From Crocinitomicaceae bacterium (GTDB taxonomy: Bacteria; Bacteroidota; Bacteroidia; Flavobacteriales_D; Crocinitomicaceae), in NCBI GenBank assembly GCA_022447665.1, contig JAKVAQ010000024.1:27463-91462 (forward strand): DNA of 64,000 bases, given 5' to 3'. Every line of letters begins with the position of its first letter. The first letter of the stretch is position 1. A program made the translations under genes and the position numbers. Under the pieces are notes generated by a model that was given only the letters and a program-made list of their open reading frames with translations, ran no database searches and was not told where the DNA came from. Below, one piece after another: positions 19,721-28,478 of the stretch.

Positions 19721-21265
19721 ATGGAAGCTAGAATTCTTTGGGCAGATGACGAAATAGACTTATTAAAGCCACATATTATATTCTTAACACAGAAAGGATA
19801 TGAAGTTGATACAGTGAATAATGGTAGCGATGCTATTGAAATGGCCGAAGAAAATAATTACGATGTAATTTTTCTAGACGAGAATATGCCAGGACTCACT
19901 GGACTTGAGACATTAAGTGCTATCAAAGCAAAAAGACCTTCTGTTCCCATAATCATGATTACTAAAAGTGAAGAAGAACATATTATGGAGGAAGCCATTG
20001 GTGGTCAAATCTCTGATTATCTTATTAAACCCGTTAATCCGAATCAAATCCTACTTAGTTTAAAGAAGAATCTCCAAACAAAAGATTTAGTTGATCAGAA
20101 AAACACGCATGACTATCAGGTAGAATTCCGCCAATTAGCTATGCGAATAAATGATAGGCTGGATGCTTCTGAATGGTCTGACATTTATAAAGAACTAGTA
20201 AGGTGGGAGCTAAGACTTGAGAAGTCAAGTGACTCCAGCATGAAGGAGATTTTCAATATGCAAAAGAAAGAAGCGAATGCTCAATTTGCTCGTTTTATTG
20301 ATGAGGAATATGCCGCTTGGATTGAAGGCGATGAAGACGCTCCCGTTCTTTCACATAATGTACTGAAAGAGAAGCTATTCCCTGCTCTTGGAAAAGAACC
20401 CGTTTTTTTAGTGGTAATCGATAATTTACGCCATGATCAATGGAAAGTAATGCAACCCTTGATTTCTGAAATGTTCACGATCGAAAAGGAAGAAACCTTC
20501 TACTCCATCTTACCTACCGCAACACAATATGCTAGAAACGCATTATTCTCTGGATTAATGCCTGCAGATATTCAGAAAAAACACCCCAATTATTGGTTAG
20601 GTGAAAATGATGAGGGAAGTAAAAACCAATTCGAAAAGGAGTTGTTTGAAGCGAACCTTAAGCGCAATCATATTAATGTTAGCATGAATTACACTAAAGT
20701 GATTAAGCTGGACTTCGCAAAACGTCTGGTTGACCGTTTTGAAGACTTAATGAAATATGATGTGAACGTAATCGTCTACAATTTCGTAGATATGCTCTCT
20801 CATGCGCGAACTGATATGGAGGTAATTAAAGAATTAGCCGATGATGAAGCGGCATACCGTTCATTGACTCTTTCATGGTTTAATCATTCACCGTTAAAAG
20901 AAATGCTGAAGAAAGTTGCCGAGAAAGGGATTCGCACTTTCCTTACTACTGACCATGGAACTATCAAGGTAAGCAATCCAGTAAAAGTAATTGGAGACAA
21001 GAACACCAATACAAATCTACGTTATAAAACAGGTAAGAATTTGAATTTTGATGAAAGCGAAGTAATGGTTGCTAACTCACCAGAAAGAGTTAAACTACCA
21101 AAAGAAAATGTTAGCTCATCCTTCATTTTCGCGAAGGAGAATGACTTCTTTGCTTATCCTAATAACTACAATTATTACGTGAATTATTACAAGGATACTT
21201 TCCAACATGGAGGAATTTCATTAGAAGAAGTTATTATACCATTTGTTGAGTTAAAAGCGAAGTAA
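19721..21265 (+). CDS. porX: T9SS response regulator with PglZ phosphatase domain, PorX
   Basis: A 514-residue two-domain protein. Residues 1-120 are a receiver with phospho-acceptor Asp53 (FLDENMPG), acidic pair DDE at 9-11 and the Lys in LIKPVNP. Residues about 210-510 are an alkaline-phosphatase-like PglZ domain with nucleophile Thr in SILPTATQYARNA, VIDNLRHDQW, NFVDMLSHAR and TTDHGT metal-binding sites. PorX controls type IX secretion with kinase PorY and, in characterised species, hydrolyses cyclic/linear oligonucleotides. Its presence matches the T9SS cargo in this window. Downstream tsaE follows in 9 bases. Confidence 0.94.
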   Translation: MEARILWADDEIDLLKPHIIFLTQKGYEVDTVNNGSDAIEMAEENNYDVIFLDENMPGLTGLETLSAIKAKRPSVPIIMITKSEEEHIMEEAIGGQISDYLIKPVNPNQILLSLKKNLQTKDLVDQKNTHDYQVEFRQLAMRINDRLDASEWSDIYKELVRWELRLEKSSDSSMKEIFNMQKKEANAQFARFIDEEYAAWIEGDEDAPVLSHNVLKEKLFPALGKEPVFLVVIDNLRHDQWKVMQPLISEMFTIEKEETFYSILPTATQYARNALFSGLMPADIQKKHPNYWLGENDEGSKNQFEKELFEANLKRNHINVSMNYTKVIKLDFAKRLVDRFEDLMKYDVNVIVYNFVDMLSHARTDMEVIKELADDEAAYRSLTLSWFNHSPLKEMLKKVAEKGIRTFLTTDHGTIKVSNPVKVIGDKNTNTNLRYKTGKNLNFDESEVMVANSPERVKLPKENVSSSFIFAKENDFFAYPNNYNYYVNYYKDTFQHGGISLEEVIIPFVELKAK

Positions 21266-21274
21266 TCATTTTAC

Positions 21275-21694
21275 ATGGAATTTAATTATAAGCTAGAAAG
21301 TTTAGCAGATCTTGAAAAGGCTGCAAAAGCCTTTATTAATGCGTTTCCAGATCAAAGAAAATTCCTTTTCGATGCCCCTATGGGTGCAGGTAAAACAACC
21401 TTTATTAAGGCTATAATGAAAGAATTGTCTGTGGAGGACGAAGTTAGTTCTCCTACCTACAGTATTGTAAACGAATATTTCTCCGTAACTTATGGAAAGA
21501 TTTATCACTTTGATTTTTATCGATTGAATGATGAAATAGAAGCTTATGACATTGGTACTGAAGAACTTTTAGAAAGCAATGATTACTGCTTTATTGAATG
21601 GCCAGTCAACATACCGAACCTTCTTCCACAAAATTACGTAAGCGTTTCTATTGAAGTTGACAACGAGATTAGACACATTAAGGCAAGCACATGA
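21275..21694 (+). CDS. tsaE: tRNA threonylcarbamoyladenosine biosynthesis ATPase TsaE
   Basis: A 139-residue P-loop protein with Walker A MGAGKTTFIK near residues 35-44, SSPTYSIVNEY switch region, HFDFYRL, and FIEWP. It powers the TsaBDE complex in making t6A37 of ANN-decoding tRNAs. Length is typical. It overlaps the next gene's ATG by 4 bases. Confidence 0.93.
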   Translation: MEFNYKLESLADLEKAAKAFINAFPDQRKFLFDAPMGAGKTTFIKAIMKELSVEDEVSSPTYSIVNEYFSVTYGKIYHFDFYRLNDEIEAYDIGTEELLESNDYCFIEWPVNIPNLLPQNYVSVSIEVDNEIRHIKAST

Positions 21695-22908
21695 TTACAG
21701 ATCCAGAAGCATTAAAAACATTGATCAAGGAAGGCTTCATGCCGCAAGAAGAAATGCTAGCGGTAGCTCAGAAAAAAGGGAAATTACAAATAGGGATTCC
21801 TAGAGAAACAACCTATCAAGAAAATAGGGTAGCACTAACACCGGATGCTGTTCAGTTTTTAGTAAATAATGGTCATCAAATTCTAATTGAGTCTAATGCA
21901 GGTAAAGCTAGCCGATGGAGTGATCATGAATTCTCAGAGGCCGGTGCTGAAATCGCTTATAATAAAGACGCTGTATTCAAGTGTGATATCATTTTAAAGG
22001 TAGCACCACCTACCGAGGATGAAATCGAATTAATGCCTGGAAACCAAACTCTAATTTCTTCTCTGCAACTTACCCTGCACCCTAAGAAAACATTGGTAAA
22101 ACTCATGCAAAAAAAGGTCACTGCCATTGCATGGGACTATATTCAAGATGAGCATGGAATCTTTCCTGTGGTAAGAGCGATGGGAGAAATTGCAGGCAAC
22201 ACTGCCATTATGATTGCCGGTGAATTATTGTCGAACTACAAGACAGGTAAAGGAATGATTTTAGGAGGTGTTGCTGGTGTGCAACCCACTGAAGTTGTTA
22301 TTATTGGTGCAGGAACGGTTGGAGAATATGCCTGCAGAGCTGCACTTGGTTTAGGAGCATCCGTTAAAGTATTTGATAACTCTATTTCCAAATTAAGACG
22401 TTTACAAAATGATGTTGGGCAATCAGTTTATACTTCGGTTATACAACCTAAGATTTTGCAGAAAGCCATCCAAAGAGCTGATGTAGCTATTGGCGCGTTA
22501 CGTGCTCCATTCGGAAGAACACCTTGTGTTGTAAATGAGGAAATGGTGAAGTTGATGAAGGCCAACTCAGTTATTGTTGACGTAAGTATTGACCAAGGTG
22601 GATGCTTTGAAACTTCTCGCGTAACTAATCATACTGAACCAACATACCAAAAGCACGATGTAACACATTATTGTGTCCCTAATTTGGCTTCTAGAGTATC
22701 CAGAACAGCATCGCTTGCCTTAAGCAATATCTTTTCTCCTATGATACTTGAAGTAGGCAATTGTGGGGGAAGCAAAGAAATGATTCGCAGGAATTATGGA
22801 TACCGCAGTGGTGTTTATGTTTATCAAGGTAAACTTACAAGTGAGATTCTAGGCAAAGTATTTGATCTTCCTTATAGCGATATTGAACTGCTAACTGCAG
22901 CAATGTAA
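21691..22908 (+). CDS. ald: Alanine dehydrogenase
   Basis: A 405-residue AlaDH/PNT-family protein. Residues about 30-170 contain GIPRETTYQENRVALTPDAV and a substrate-site LHP segment. Residues about 205-330 form the NAD-binding Rossmann fold (VIIGAGTVGEYACRAALGLG, then DVAIGALRAPFG). The end has VPNLASRVSRTAS. It interconverts alanine and pyruvate + ammonia with NAD. A short N-terminal extension before the PNT domain is usual for Bacteroidota. A transhydrogenase alpha subunit is less likely since no beta subunit is near. Confidence 0.88.
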   Translation: MITDPEALKTLIKEGFMPQEEMLAVAQKKGKLQIGIPRETTYQENRVALTPDAVQFLVNNGHQILIESNAGKASRWSDHEFSEAGAEIAYNKDAVFKCDIILKVAPPTEDEIELMPGNQTLISSLQLTLHPKKTLVKLMQKKVTAIAWDYIQDEHGIFPVVRAMGEIAGNTAIMIAGELLSNYKTGKGMILGGVAGVQPTEVVIIGAGTVGEYACRAALGLGASVKVFDNSISKLRRLQNDVGQSVYTSVIQPKILQKAIQRADVAIGALRAPFGRTPCVVNEEMVKLMKANSVIVDVSIDQGGCFETSRVTNHTEPTYQKHDVTHYCVPNLASRVSRTASLALSNIFSPMILEVGNCGGSKEMIRRNYGYRSGVYVYQGKLTSEILGKVFDLPYSDIELLTAAM

Positions 22909-22980
22909 ATCAATAAGAGAATTTTAATAACTTCTTGAACACATTTTTATTAGAGGTGTTCTATTCTGTAGTTTTACAGT

Positions 22981-23925
22981 ATGGAAGAGCCGATTTTACA
23001 GGTGGTTGATTTGAATCTCGCTTATGATGATAAGCGTATAATTCGTAATTGTTCTCTGGAGATTAAGGAAGGTGAAAACCTAGTTATTCTGGGAGCAAGT
23101 GGCGCTGGAAAATCTACTCTTTTAAAAGCTATTGCAGGACTTTCTCCTCACCAAAGTGGTGAAATTTATTTTCAAGGAGAACAAGTAGTTGATGCTTTTG
23201 ACAAACTCATTCCAGGGCACGATAAAATCAAGTTGATTAATCAGGACTTTGGACTAGATGAATACCATACCGTCGAGGAAAACATTCGCCTTAGACTTCT
23301 TCAATATACTAAGGAATATCAACGTCAAAGGTTAGCAAAAATGCTTAGACTGACTGGCCTAACTTCGTTCAAAGAACAACGAGCTAAAGATCTATCGGGT
23401 GGCCAAAAACAGCGTCTTTCAATGGCACGCGCTTTAGCAGATGAGCCTGAATTAATTTTACTTGATGAACCATTTAATCAGGTAGACTTCAAGACTAAAA
23501 CCCGTTTAACCAAGCACCTCCGCTCCTATTTAAAGAATAGTAAAACTACTATGATCATGGTAACCCATAACGGCCAAGAGGCTCTCGAATGGGGAGATAA
23601 AATTGCCTTTATTAAGAACGGTAAGATTAAAAGGATCGATGCTGCTGAAAACTTTTATGCTAAACCTAGCTCTTTAGAAGAAGCCTTATTTTTCGGCACT
23701 GTAAATAAAATGACTATCGAGAATAAGCCTGTTTATTTTAGACCTGGAGACTGGAAAGCAGTAAAAACTAAAAAGTACTCCCTCAAAGTAAAGGTAGAAG
23801 TACATAGCTCACAAGCCTTAGGTTGGTTCTATTCTCACCTTCTAAAAATCGATGGAAATAAGATTGAAGTGTATGGGGAAAAGAAACTCCCAGTCTCAAT
23901 TTACATTCGTCCCTTAAGTTTTTAA
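22981..23925 (+). CDS. ABC transporter ATP-binding protein, no permease nearby
   Basis: A 314-residue ABC ATPase: Walker A GASGAGKST (residues 38-46), Q-loop NQDFG, signature LSGGQKQRLS, Walker B LILLDEP, and the H-loop VTHNGQEA. After residue about 215 there is a beta-rich C-terminal extension like a TOBE domain (NKPVYFRPGDWK... KLPVSIYIRPL). TOBE-like tails are found in ion, sulfate, molybdate or polyamine importers. No permease or binding protein flanks it, so the partner is encoded elsewhere; substrate unknown. Confidence 0.85.
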   Translation: MEEPILQVVDLNLAYDDKRIIRNCSLEIKEGENLVILGASGAGKSTLLKAIAGLSPHQSGEIYFQGEQVVDAFDKLIPGHDKIKLINQDFGLDEYHTVEENIRLRLLQYTKEYQRQRLAKMLRLTGLTSFKEQRAKDLSGGQKQRLSMARALADEPELILLDEPFNQVDFKTKTRLTKHLRSYLKNSKTTMIMVTHNGQEALEWGDKIAFIKNGKIKRIDAAENFYAKPSSLEEALFFGTVNKMTIENKPVYFRPGDWKAVKTKKYSLKVKVEVHSSQALGWFYSHLLKIDGNKIEVYGEKKLPVSIYIRPLSF

Positions 23926-23947
23926 CGACTATTTTTTAATCATTTTA

Positions 23948-23979
23948 TTGACGTTTTTTTAATCTTTTTCATATATTTG
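23948..23979 (+). promoter_or_regulatory. Bacteroidota promoter of the XRE/S24 regulator
   Basis: TTG at 23948-23950 and TATATTTG at 23972-23979, separated by 21 bases, match the -33/-7 consensus of the phylum's major sigma factor. The start codon lies 20 bases further. Confidence 0.75.
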
Positions 23980-23998
23980 GGATATAAATTGAACCAAA

Positions 23999-24808
23999 AT
24001 GATAGGATCAAATCTCAAGTTTTTAAGAAAACGAAAAAAGGTTTCTCAAGAGGAAATAGCAACGAAATTAGGGCTTACACGATCAACTTATAGTGGATAT
24101 GAAAACGGTGTAGCTGAGCCTAATTTAGAAAACTTAGTAAAGTTTGCTGAGTTCTTTTCTATTTCGTTAGACAAATTGGTAAAACAAGATCTTTCAAAAT
24201 TGAATGACCGAGATTTAGATCAACTCTCAACTGGCATCTCCAATGATATTGAAGGCAAAAAGTTAAGGATTATCGCAACAACAGTAGATGCCGATGACAA
24301 CGAGAATATTGAACTGGTTAGTGAAAAAGCAAGAGCTGGCTATACGAGCGGGTTTGCCGATCCTGAATTTATTAGCGTTTTACCAACCTTTCAATTACCG
24401 TTTCTAAAAAAAGACCGGAAGTATAGAACGTTTCCCATTAAGGGAGACTCTATGCCTCCAGTTTCTGATGGTTCATACGTTGTGGCGGAGTATCTTGAGA
24501 ATTGGAATAGTGTCAAAGATGGGTATCCCTACATTGTTGTTACAAAGGATGATGGTATTGTTTTTAAGGTCGTTTATAAAAGACTCGAAGACAACCAATC
24601 TTTTCAGCTATGCTCTACCAATCCACTGTATGAGCCTTATGAGGTTCACGCGAATGACATTGTTGAGATGTGGAAGTTTGTAAATTACATTGCATTTGAC
24701 ATGCCTACAGCTGAATTCACAGAAAGTGAGCTCACTAAAGCTATTCTTGATTTACAATCAGATGTAAAGCATTTGAAAAATATATACATTCCAAATGATA
24801 AGAATTAG
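23999..24808 (+). CDS. XRE-type repressor with LexA-like S24 autoprotease domain
   Basis: A 269-residue protein with an N-terminal HTH (residues 5-60: LRKRKKVSQEEIATKLGLTR) and a C-terminal S24 domain (about 110-235). Catalytic Ser151 is in KGDSMPPVSDG and Lys190 in DGIVFKVV. A likely self-cleavage site Ala113-Gly114 lies in KARAGYTSG. Such proteins lose DNA binding on cleavage after DNA damage or other stress. The end (residues about 240-269) is helical. No DNA-repair gene is adjacent in the window. It has its own consensus promoter. Confidence 0.88.
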   Translation: MIGSNLKFLRKRKKVSQEEIATKLGLTRSTYSGYENGVAEPNLENLVKFAEFFSISLDKLVKQDLSKLNDRDLDQLSTGISNDIEGKKLRIIATTVDADDNENIELVSEKARAGYTSGFADPEFISVLPTFQLPFLKKDRKYRTFPIKGDSMPPVSDGSYVVAEYLENWNSVKDGYPYIVVTKDDGIVFKVVYKRLEDNQSFQLCSTNPLYEPYEVHANDIVEMWKFVNYIAFDMPTAEFTESELTKAILDLQSDVKHLKNIYIPNDKN

Positions 24809-25140
24809 TGCTCTATACTCCTTTGGAATTTAAAAAAGAAGACTATCCAATAATCATCTTAAAAGGTGATGAATTAGTGATTAAAGGATTCGAGAGTTCA
24901 AAAGGTCAAGCCCTGAAGTATAAGTAAATAACAAAAATAGGTTATGTGTTTCCAGACAGAAAGCATAGGTGGTATCAGACTACATTTTCGCGACTTCTAT
25001 CTGCCTTGCTAAACAAAAATGAACTTGTGCGCTTATCTATCATTGACGTAAACAAAATCCCTTGGGAATTCGCTATTCCCTCAGTAGATGAAGAATTGAC
25101 AGCAATTATAAAATTTATTCGCGAGAAAATAAAAGACTAG
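24808..25140 (+). pseudogene. Unknown ORF pair in one frame, separated by a TAA
   Basis: A GTG overlapping the repressor's stop (TAGTG) opens 39 codons (PLEFKKEDYPIIILKGDELV...), ending at TAA 24925-24927. The same frame then continues from a GTG at 24946 for 64 codons (FPDRKHRWYQTTFSRLLSALL... IIKFIREKIKD). The parts could be two very small genes or one interrupted gene of about 110 codons. I recognise neither half. Position suggests co-transcription with the repressor. Confidence 0.35.
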
Positions 25141-25146
25141 ATTCGA

Positions 25147-25485
25147 ATGAATAATCGAATCAATTATATCGAGCTGTATACCAATAATTTGAATCAAACC
25201 AAAGCCTTTTACGGTTCAGTTTTCGGATGGAGTTTTGAAGACTATGGACCAAATTATGCTTCTTTTTTAAACGCTGGTATTGATGGGGGATTTGAGCAAA
25301 CAAATGAACCCATTAAAAATGGTGTACTTGTGGTTCTTCATCATGAAAACCTTGAAGAGGTCATAAGGTTAATCGAAAAAAATGGAGGCAAAATTTCGGT
25401 AGATATTTTTGAATTTCCGGGTGGTAAGAGATTCCAATTCATTGATCCTGCAGTTAATGAATTGGCCGTTTGGTCCAAGACATAA
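25147..25485 (+). CDS. VOC-family (glyoxalase-like) protein
   Basis: A 112-residue single vicinal-oxygen-chelate domain: NYIELYTNNLNQTKAFYGSVFGWSFEDYG, then a second beta-alpha repeat ending GKRFQFIDPAVNELAVWS. The metal ligands would be Glu10-like and the Glu of NELAVW; the His of typical lyases is not conserved in the first strand. Short single-domain proteins of this type act as lyases, dioxygenases or drug-binding proteins; the function cannot be chosen here. Confidence 0.85.
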   Translation: MNNRINYIELYTNNLNQTKAFYGSVFGWSFEDYGPNYASFLNAGIDGGFEQTNEPIKNGVLVVLHHENLEEVIRLIEKNGGKISVDIFEFPGGKRFQFIDPAVNELAVWSKT

Positions 25486-25489
25486 AAAA

Positions 25490-25511
25490 AGCGGTATGCT
25501 GACATACCGCT
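25490..25511. terminator. Bidirectional intrinsic terminator
   Basis: A 9-bp perfect stem (AGCGGTATG / CATACCGCT) with CTGA loop, preceded by a run of A and followed by TCATTT, lies between the VOC gene and the convergent T9SS cargo gene, so it can serve both. Confidence 0.85.
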
Positions 25512-25529
25512 CATTTAAGATTAACAAAA

Positions 25530-27905
25530 CTATCTTTCGATAATTATCTTTTCAGTTTGTATTGATGTTTTAGTTACTACTCTTACCATGTAAACTCCGG
25601 CATTCAAGTCTGCAACATCAACCAAAGTTTTTGTACTCGTGATATTGGAAGTAAATACTATGCTTCCTTTAACATCTATAATTTCAATATACGCATCTGC
25701 AATTGATCCATTCAAAGAAACCGTAATATTATCATTTGTAGGATTTGGATAAACCTCAAAGTCTAGAGCCTTTTCAAATTCTCCAGCGCTAGAAAGCGTA
25801 TAGCAATATGAGGTATCTGTACAAGCACCAACAGTAACTATACAAGCATAATCTCCATCAGCAGGTGCTGTAAAATCTTGATCCGTTTCTCCGGTAATAA
25901 TAGTCATACTCGTGCAGTCATACCATTGGTAAGTATCTACCGAAGCTGATGCTGATAATGTGAATCCAGATACTGCTATAGAAGTATCTACAGGAGTAGC
26001 AGAACCAATAGACTCATCTATCAATTTACCATAGCAACCATTCGCATCTTTGACCATTAAATCATAATCTCCTCCAACGAGGGATGCAATATCTTCACTG
26101 TCATCAAAATCTCCTGTTCCATCATTATCCCAATCGTAGTCGTATGGACCACCAGTACCTCCTACTACACTAACTTCTATTCCTCCGTCACCTACACCAG
26201 GACAGGTTTCATCTGTCACGTTATCAACCGTTACTGTTAGCACCTCATCTACTATAACGTTAGCAATAGAAGTACAAGAATCTACATTTCCATATATGTC
26301 AACGCCATAAAGCTTCACATTTACCATTCCTGAATCAGCACATGAAACCGTTGTTAAATCTAACCAGACAGAATCCAAACCACAATTGTCTGTTGTTCCT
26401 GCATCAAAATCTGAAACATTCAACGTTCCTGTACCCGTTGCATCAAGAATAACGTCTATTGAACTAACGCAGCTAACAACCGGTGGTAAAGTATCGAGAA
26501 CAGTAACGGTAGACACACAAGAATCAGTGACCAGTCCATTCGTTGCAATATACCAAACTGATATTCCGGCAGAAGCACCTCCTGAAGTATGTGTCCCAAC
26601 AGGAACAGGTGTAGTAGCAGTAGCGTTGGTAGTTTCACCATCTAAAGCATTGGCTCCAGAAAATGTCCAGTTACTAAGAACAAAGGTTGAGCCATCAGGA
26701 CCCGTTAAATCATTTCTATATGCCCAGCCATCTTCATAATCCCAAGGTTCTCCGGTTCCATCAAGATCAATAACACCGAATACATCTATTACAATTCCAT
26801 CTTTAAATAACTCAATAGCATCATCACCGTTAATGTTGGAAGCACTTGAGGTATAATCCGGTGCAAAGCCAAACCAAGTTGTAAAGTTTGTAGACTCATT
26901 TGAAACATAAATATAATCTCCCGCAGTGGCACTTACTGCAGGGAAGGTAAACTCTTCACCATCTGTACCGCCACCGTTATTTGCAGATCCAAAGCCATAA
27001 ACACTAAGGTCAGCTATATCGCTTTTGATAAAAAATTCCACCCCTTTTGGTGTTCCTCCAGATAGCGGACCATCATAAACCGCAGAGATAACCATTGCTG
27101 GCCCGCCTCCAATATCTGAACAATCAAAAGTAGTTTTAGAAGCAGAACTATCAACCACCCCAGTTGATCCTCCATCGAGGTCGCCAGGAACTATTGTTGC
27201 CGTTCCAGCAGCATCAAGGTACACGTTTATGTCCTGACATGCAACGGTTAAAGGCAGAGCATAGGTTATTTCTAATGTTGGAGCTGTACCTAGTTCATCT
27301 GAACCAAAACGACGGGCATTACCAGTAACTCCTTCATTTCCAATTAAAATTAATCCGAAGTTTGAGCCTGGAGTATCTAACCAGGACTGTACTTGTGTCG
27401 TGAATGCTGCCGAAGACCAAGAATAAGAACCTGTTGTTGTAAGTGTAGTTGATGCTAATGAAGCCCCAAAATCACCTCCCGGTGTTGTCCAAGAGGAAGA
27501 CCCAAAAAGATTATTCGTCCACGTTGCATCTCCTATGGTAGCAGCATCTCCGGCACCACCTCCTCCAAGACCAGGGCCAGAAGAACCTTCTCCCCATGCT
27601 GTCGTTACTGGATGAATATCGTACACATCAGTTCCTGAACCAGGCCCTGTATTATCACAATTTAAAGTTAATGTTGCAGAAACTATTGTTGCCCCCGCTG
27701 GTATGGCGCCGTCAACATCAAATTGAATTAAAGCTCGTCTTAAGTCATCTGAATTGGTGGTTCCACTGAACAGCCTTCCCGTTGCGTTAGACAGCGAACC
27801 GTCCTCATTAAAAATTGAGTTATCAAGCTCTGGAGTTATAGTAACGGTTTGAGCAGTAATTGCTGAGGAGGCCCCAATTAAGCCTAATAGAAATAGTTTT
27901 TTCAT
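25530..27905 (-). CDS. Secreted T9SS type A cargo with DNRLRE-like and lamin-tail-like domains
   Basis: A 791-residue exported protein. Signal peptide MKKLFLLGLIGASSAITAQ. Residues about 20-220 resemble a DNRLRE-type beta domain (RALIQFDVDGAIPAGATIV... WLDTPGSNFGLILIGNEG). Residues about 265-440 look like a lamin-tail/LTD-like domain (GVEFFIKSDIADLSVYGFG... DDAIELFKDG.VIDVFGVI). Then come HYR-like segments (DTLPPVVSC) and a SprB-like repeat (GGTGGPYDYDWDNDG). The last about 75 residues are the T9SS type A signal (EVYPNPTNDNITVSL... GVYMVRVVTK...KIIIER). It should be secreted and possibly anchored to surface lipopolysaccharide. Confidence 0.85.
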   Translation of the reverse strand: MKKLFLLGLIGASSAITAQTVTITPELDNSIFNEDGSLSNATGRLFSGTTNSDDLRRALIQFDVDGAIPAGATIVSATLTLNCDNTGPGSGTDVYDIHPVTTAWGEGSSGPGLGGGGAGDAATIGDATWTNNLFGSSSWTTPGGDFGASLASTTLTTTGSYSWSSAAFTTQVQSWLDTPGSNFGLILIGNEGVTGNARRFGSDELGTAPTLEITYALPLTVACQDINVYLDAAGTATIVPGDLDGGSTGVVDSSASKTTFDCSDIGGGPAMVISAVYDGPLSGGTPKGVEFFIKSDIADLSVYGFGSANNGGGTDGEEFTFPAVSATAGDYIYVSNESTNFTTWFGFAPDYTSSASNINGDDAIELFKDGIVIDVFGVIDLDGTGEPWDYEDGWAYRNDLTGPDGSTFVLSNWTFSGANALDGETTNATATTPVPVGTHTSGGASAGISVWYIATNGLVTDSCVSTVTVLDTLPPVVSCVSSIDVILDATGTGTLNVSDFDAGTTDNCGLDSVWLDLTTVSCADSGMVNVKLYGVDIYGNVDSCTSIANVIVDEVLTVTVDNVTDETCPGVGDGGIEVSVVGGTGGPYDYDWDNDGTGDFDDSEDIASLVGGDYDLMVKDANGCYGKLIDESIGSATPVDTSIAVSGFTLSASASVDTYQWYDCTSMTIITGETDQDFTAPADGDYACIVTVGACTDTSYCYTLSSAGEFEKALDFEVYPNPTNDNITVSLNGSIADAYIEIIDVKGSIVFTSNITSTKTLVDVADLNAGVYMVRVVTKTSIQTEKIIIER

Positions 27906-27992
27906 GTAAATTCAATTGTCATCCGAATTTACAGTGAATTCAACGAATTATCAAATACCAACTCGCTTATTTTCAAAGATTTTCAAAATAAA

Positions 27993-28415
27993 TCACTCCT
28001 CAATGTTCACGTTAATATTTTGGGCGGGCACAATCTCTTCATGAAACTTAAACTTGAACATTTGAATTTTAGAAGAATTTATAGAACAATTCACTAATAC
28101 CTCGTTACTTAATAGCATTGCAATTAGTCCTTTTCTTGACAATGTAAGACTTTGATTTGTAACCATTATCTCATCTTCCACAAAAATGATTTTATAGTAA
28201 TCCGGATTATTCGGAACTCCTGTAACATATTGGAAGTAGATAAGCTCTTTACCCGAAAGGTCAGTGAAAGAAGTCCCTTCTCCAAATTTTAAATTGGCTT
28301 TAAGGCATTTTGATCCATCGATAAAAACATCGTCTTTCTTAATTTTCACATTTTGTTCTTGAGAATATCCTAGAAATGTGAATGCTGTGATCGCAAGGGT
28401 AAATAAGTATTTCAT
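27993..28415 (-). CDS. Secreted protein of unknown function
   Basis: A 140-residue protein with signal peptide MKYLFTLAITAFTFLGYSQ. The mature part is beta-rich with DGSKCLKANLKFGEG and one more Cys (VLVNCSIN), and no recognised domain. It lies alone between the T9SS cargo gene and the interrupted amine oxidase, on the same strand. Periplasmic or outer-membrane-associated location is inferred from the signal peptide. Confidence 0.7.
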   Translation of the reverse strand: MKYLFTLAITAFTFLGYSQEQNVKIKKDDVFIDGSKCLKANLKFGEGTSFTDLSGKELIYFQYVTGVPNNPDYYKIIFVEDEIMVTNQSLTLSRKGLIAMLLSNEVLVNCSINSSKIQMFKFKFHEEIVPAQNINVNIEE

Positions 28416-28478
28416 AATGAATGGTTTTTATAATTAGACCTTGATCTAATTGTTTGGTTTAATTACAAATAATAAAAC

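Noticed and set aside
23999..25140. Prophage or SOS island around the LexA-like repressor
   Set aside because: Flanking genes are ordinary and no integrase, DNA-repair or phage structural gene is seen.
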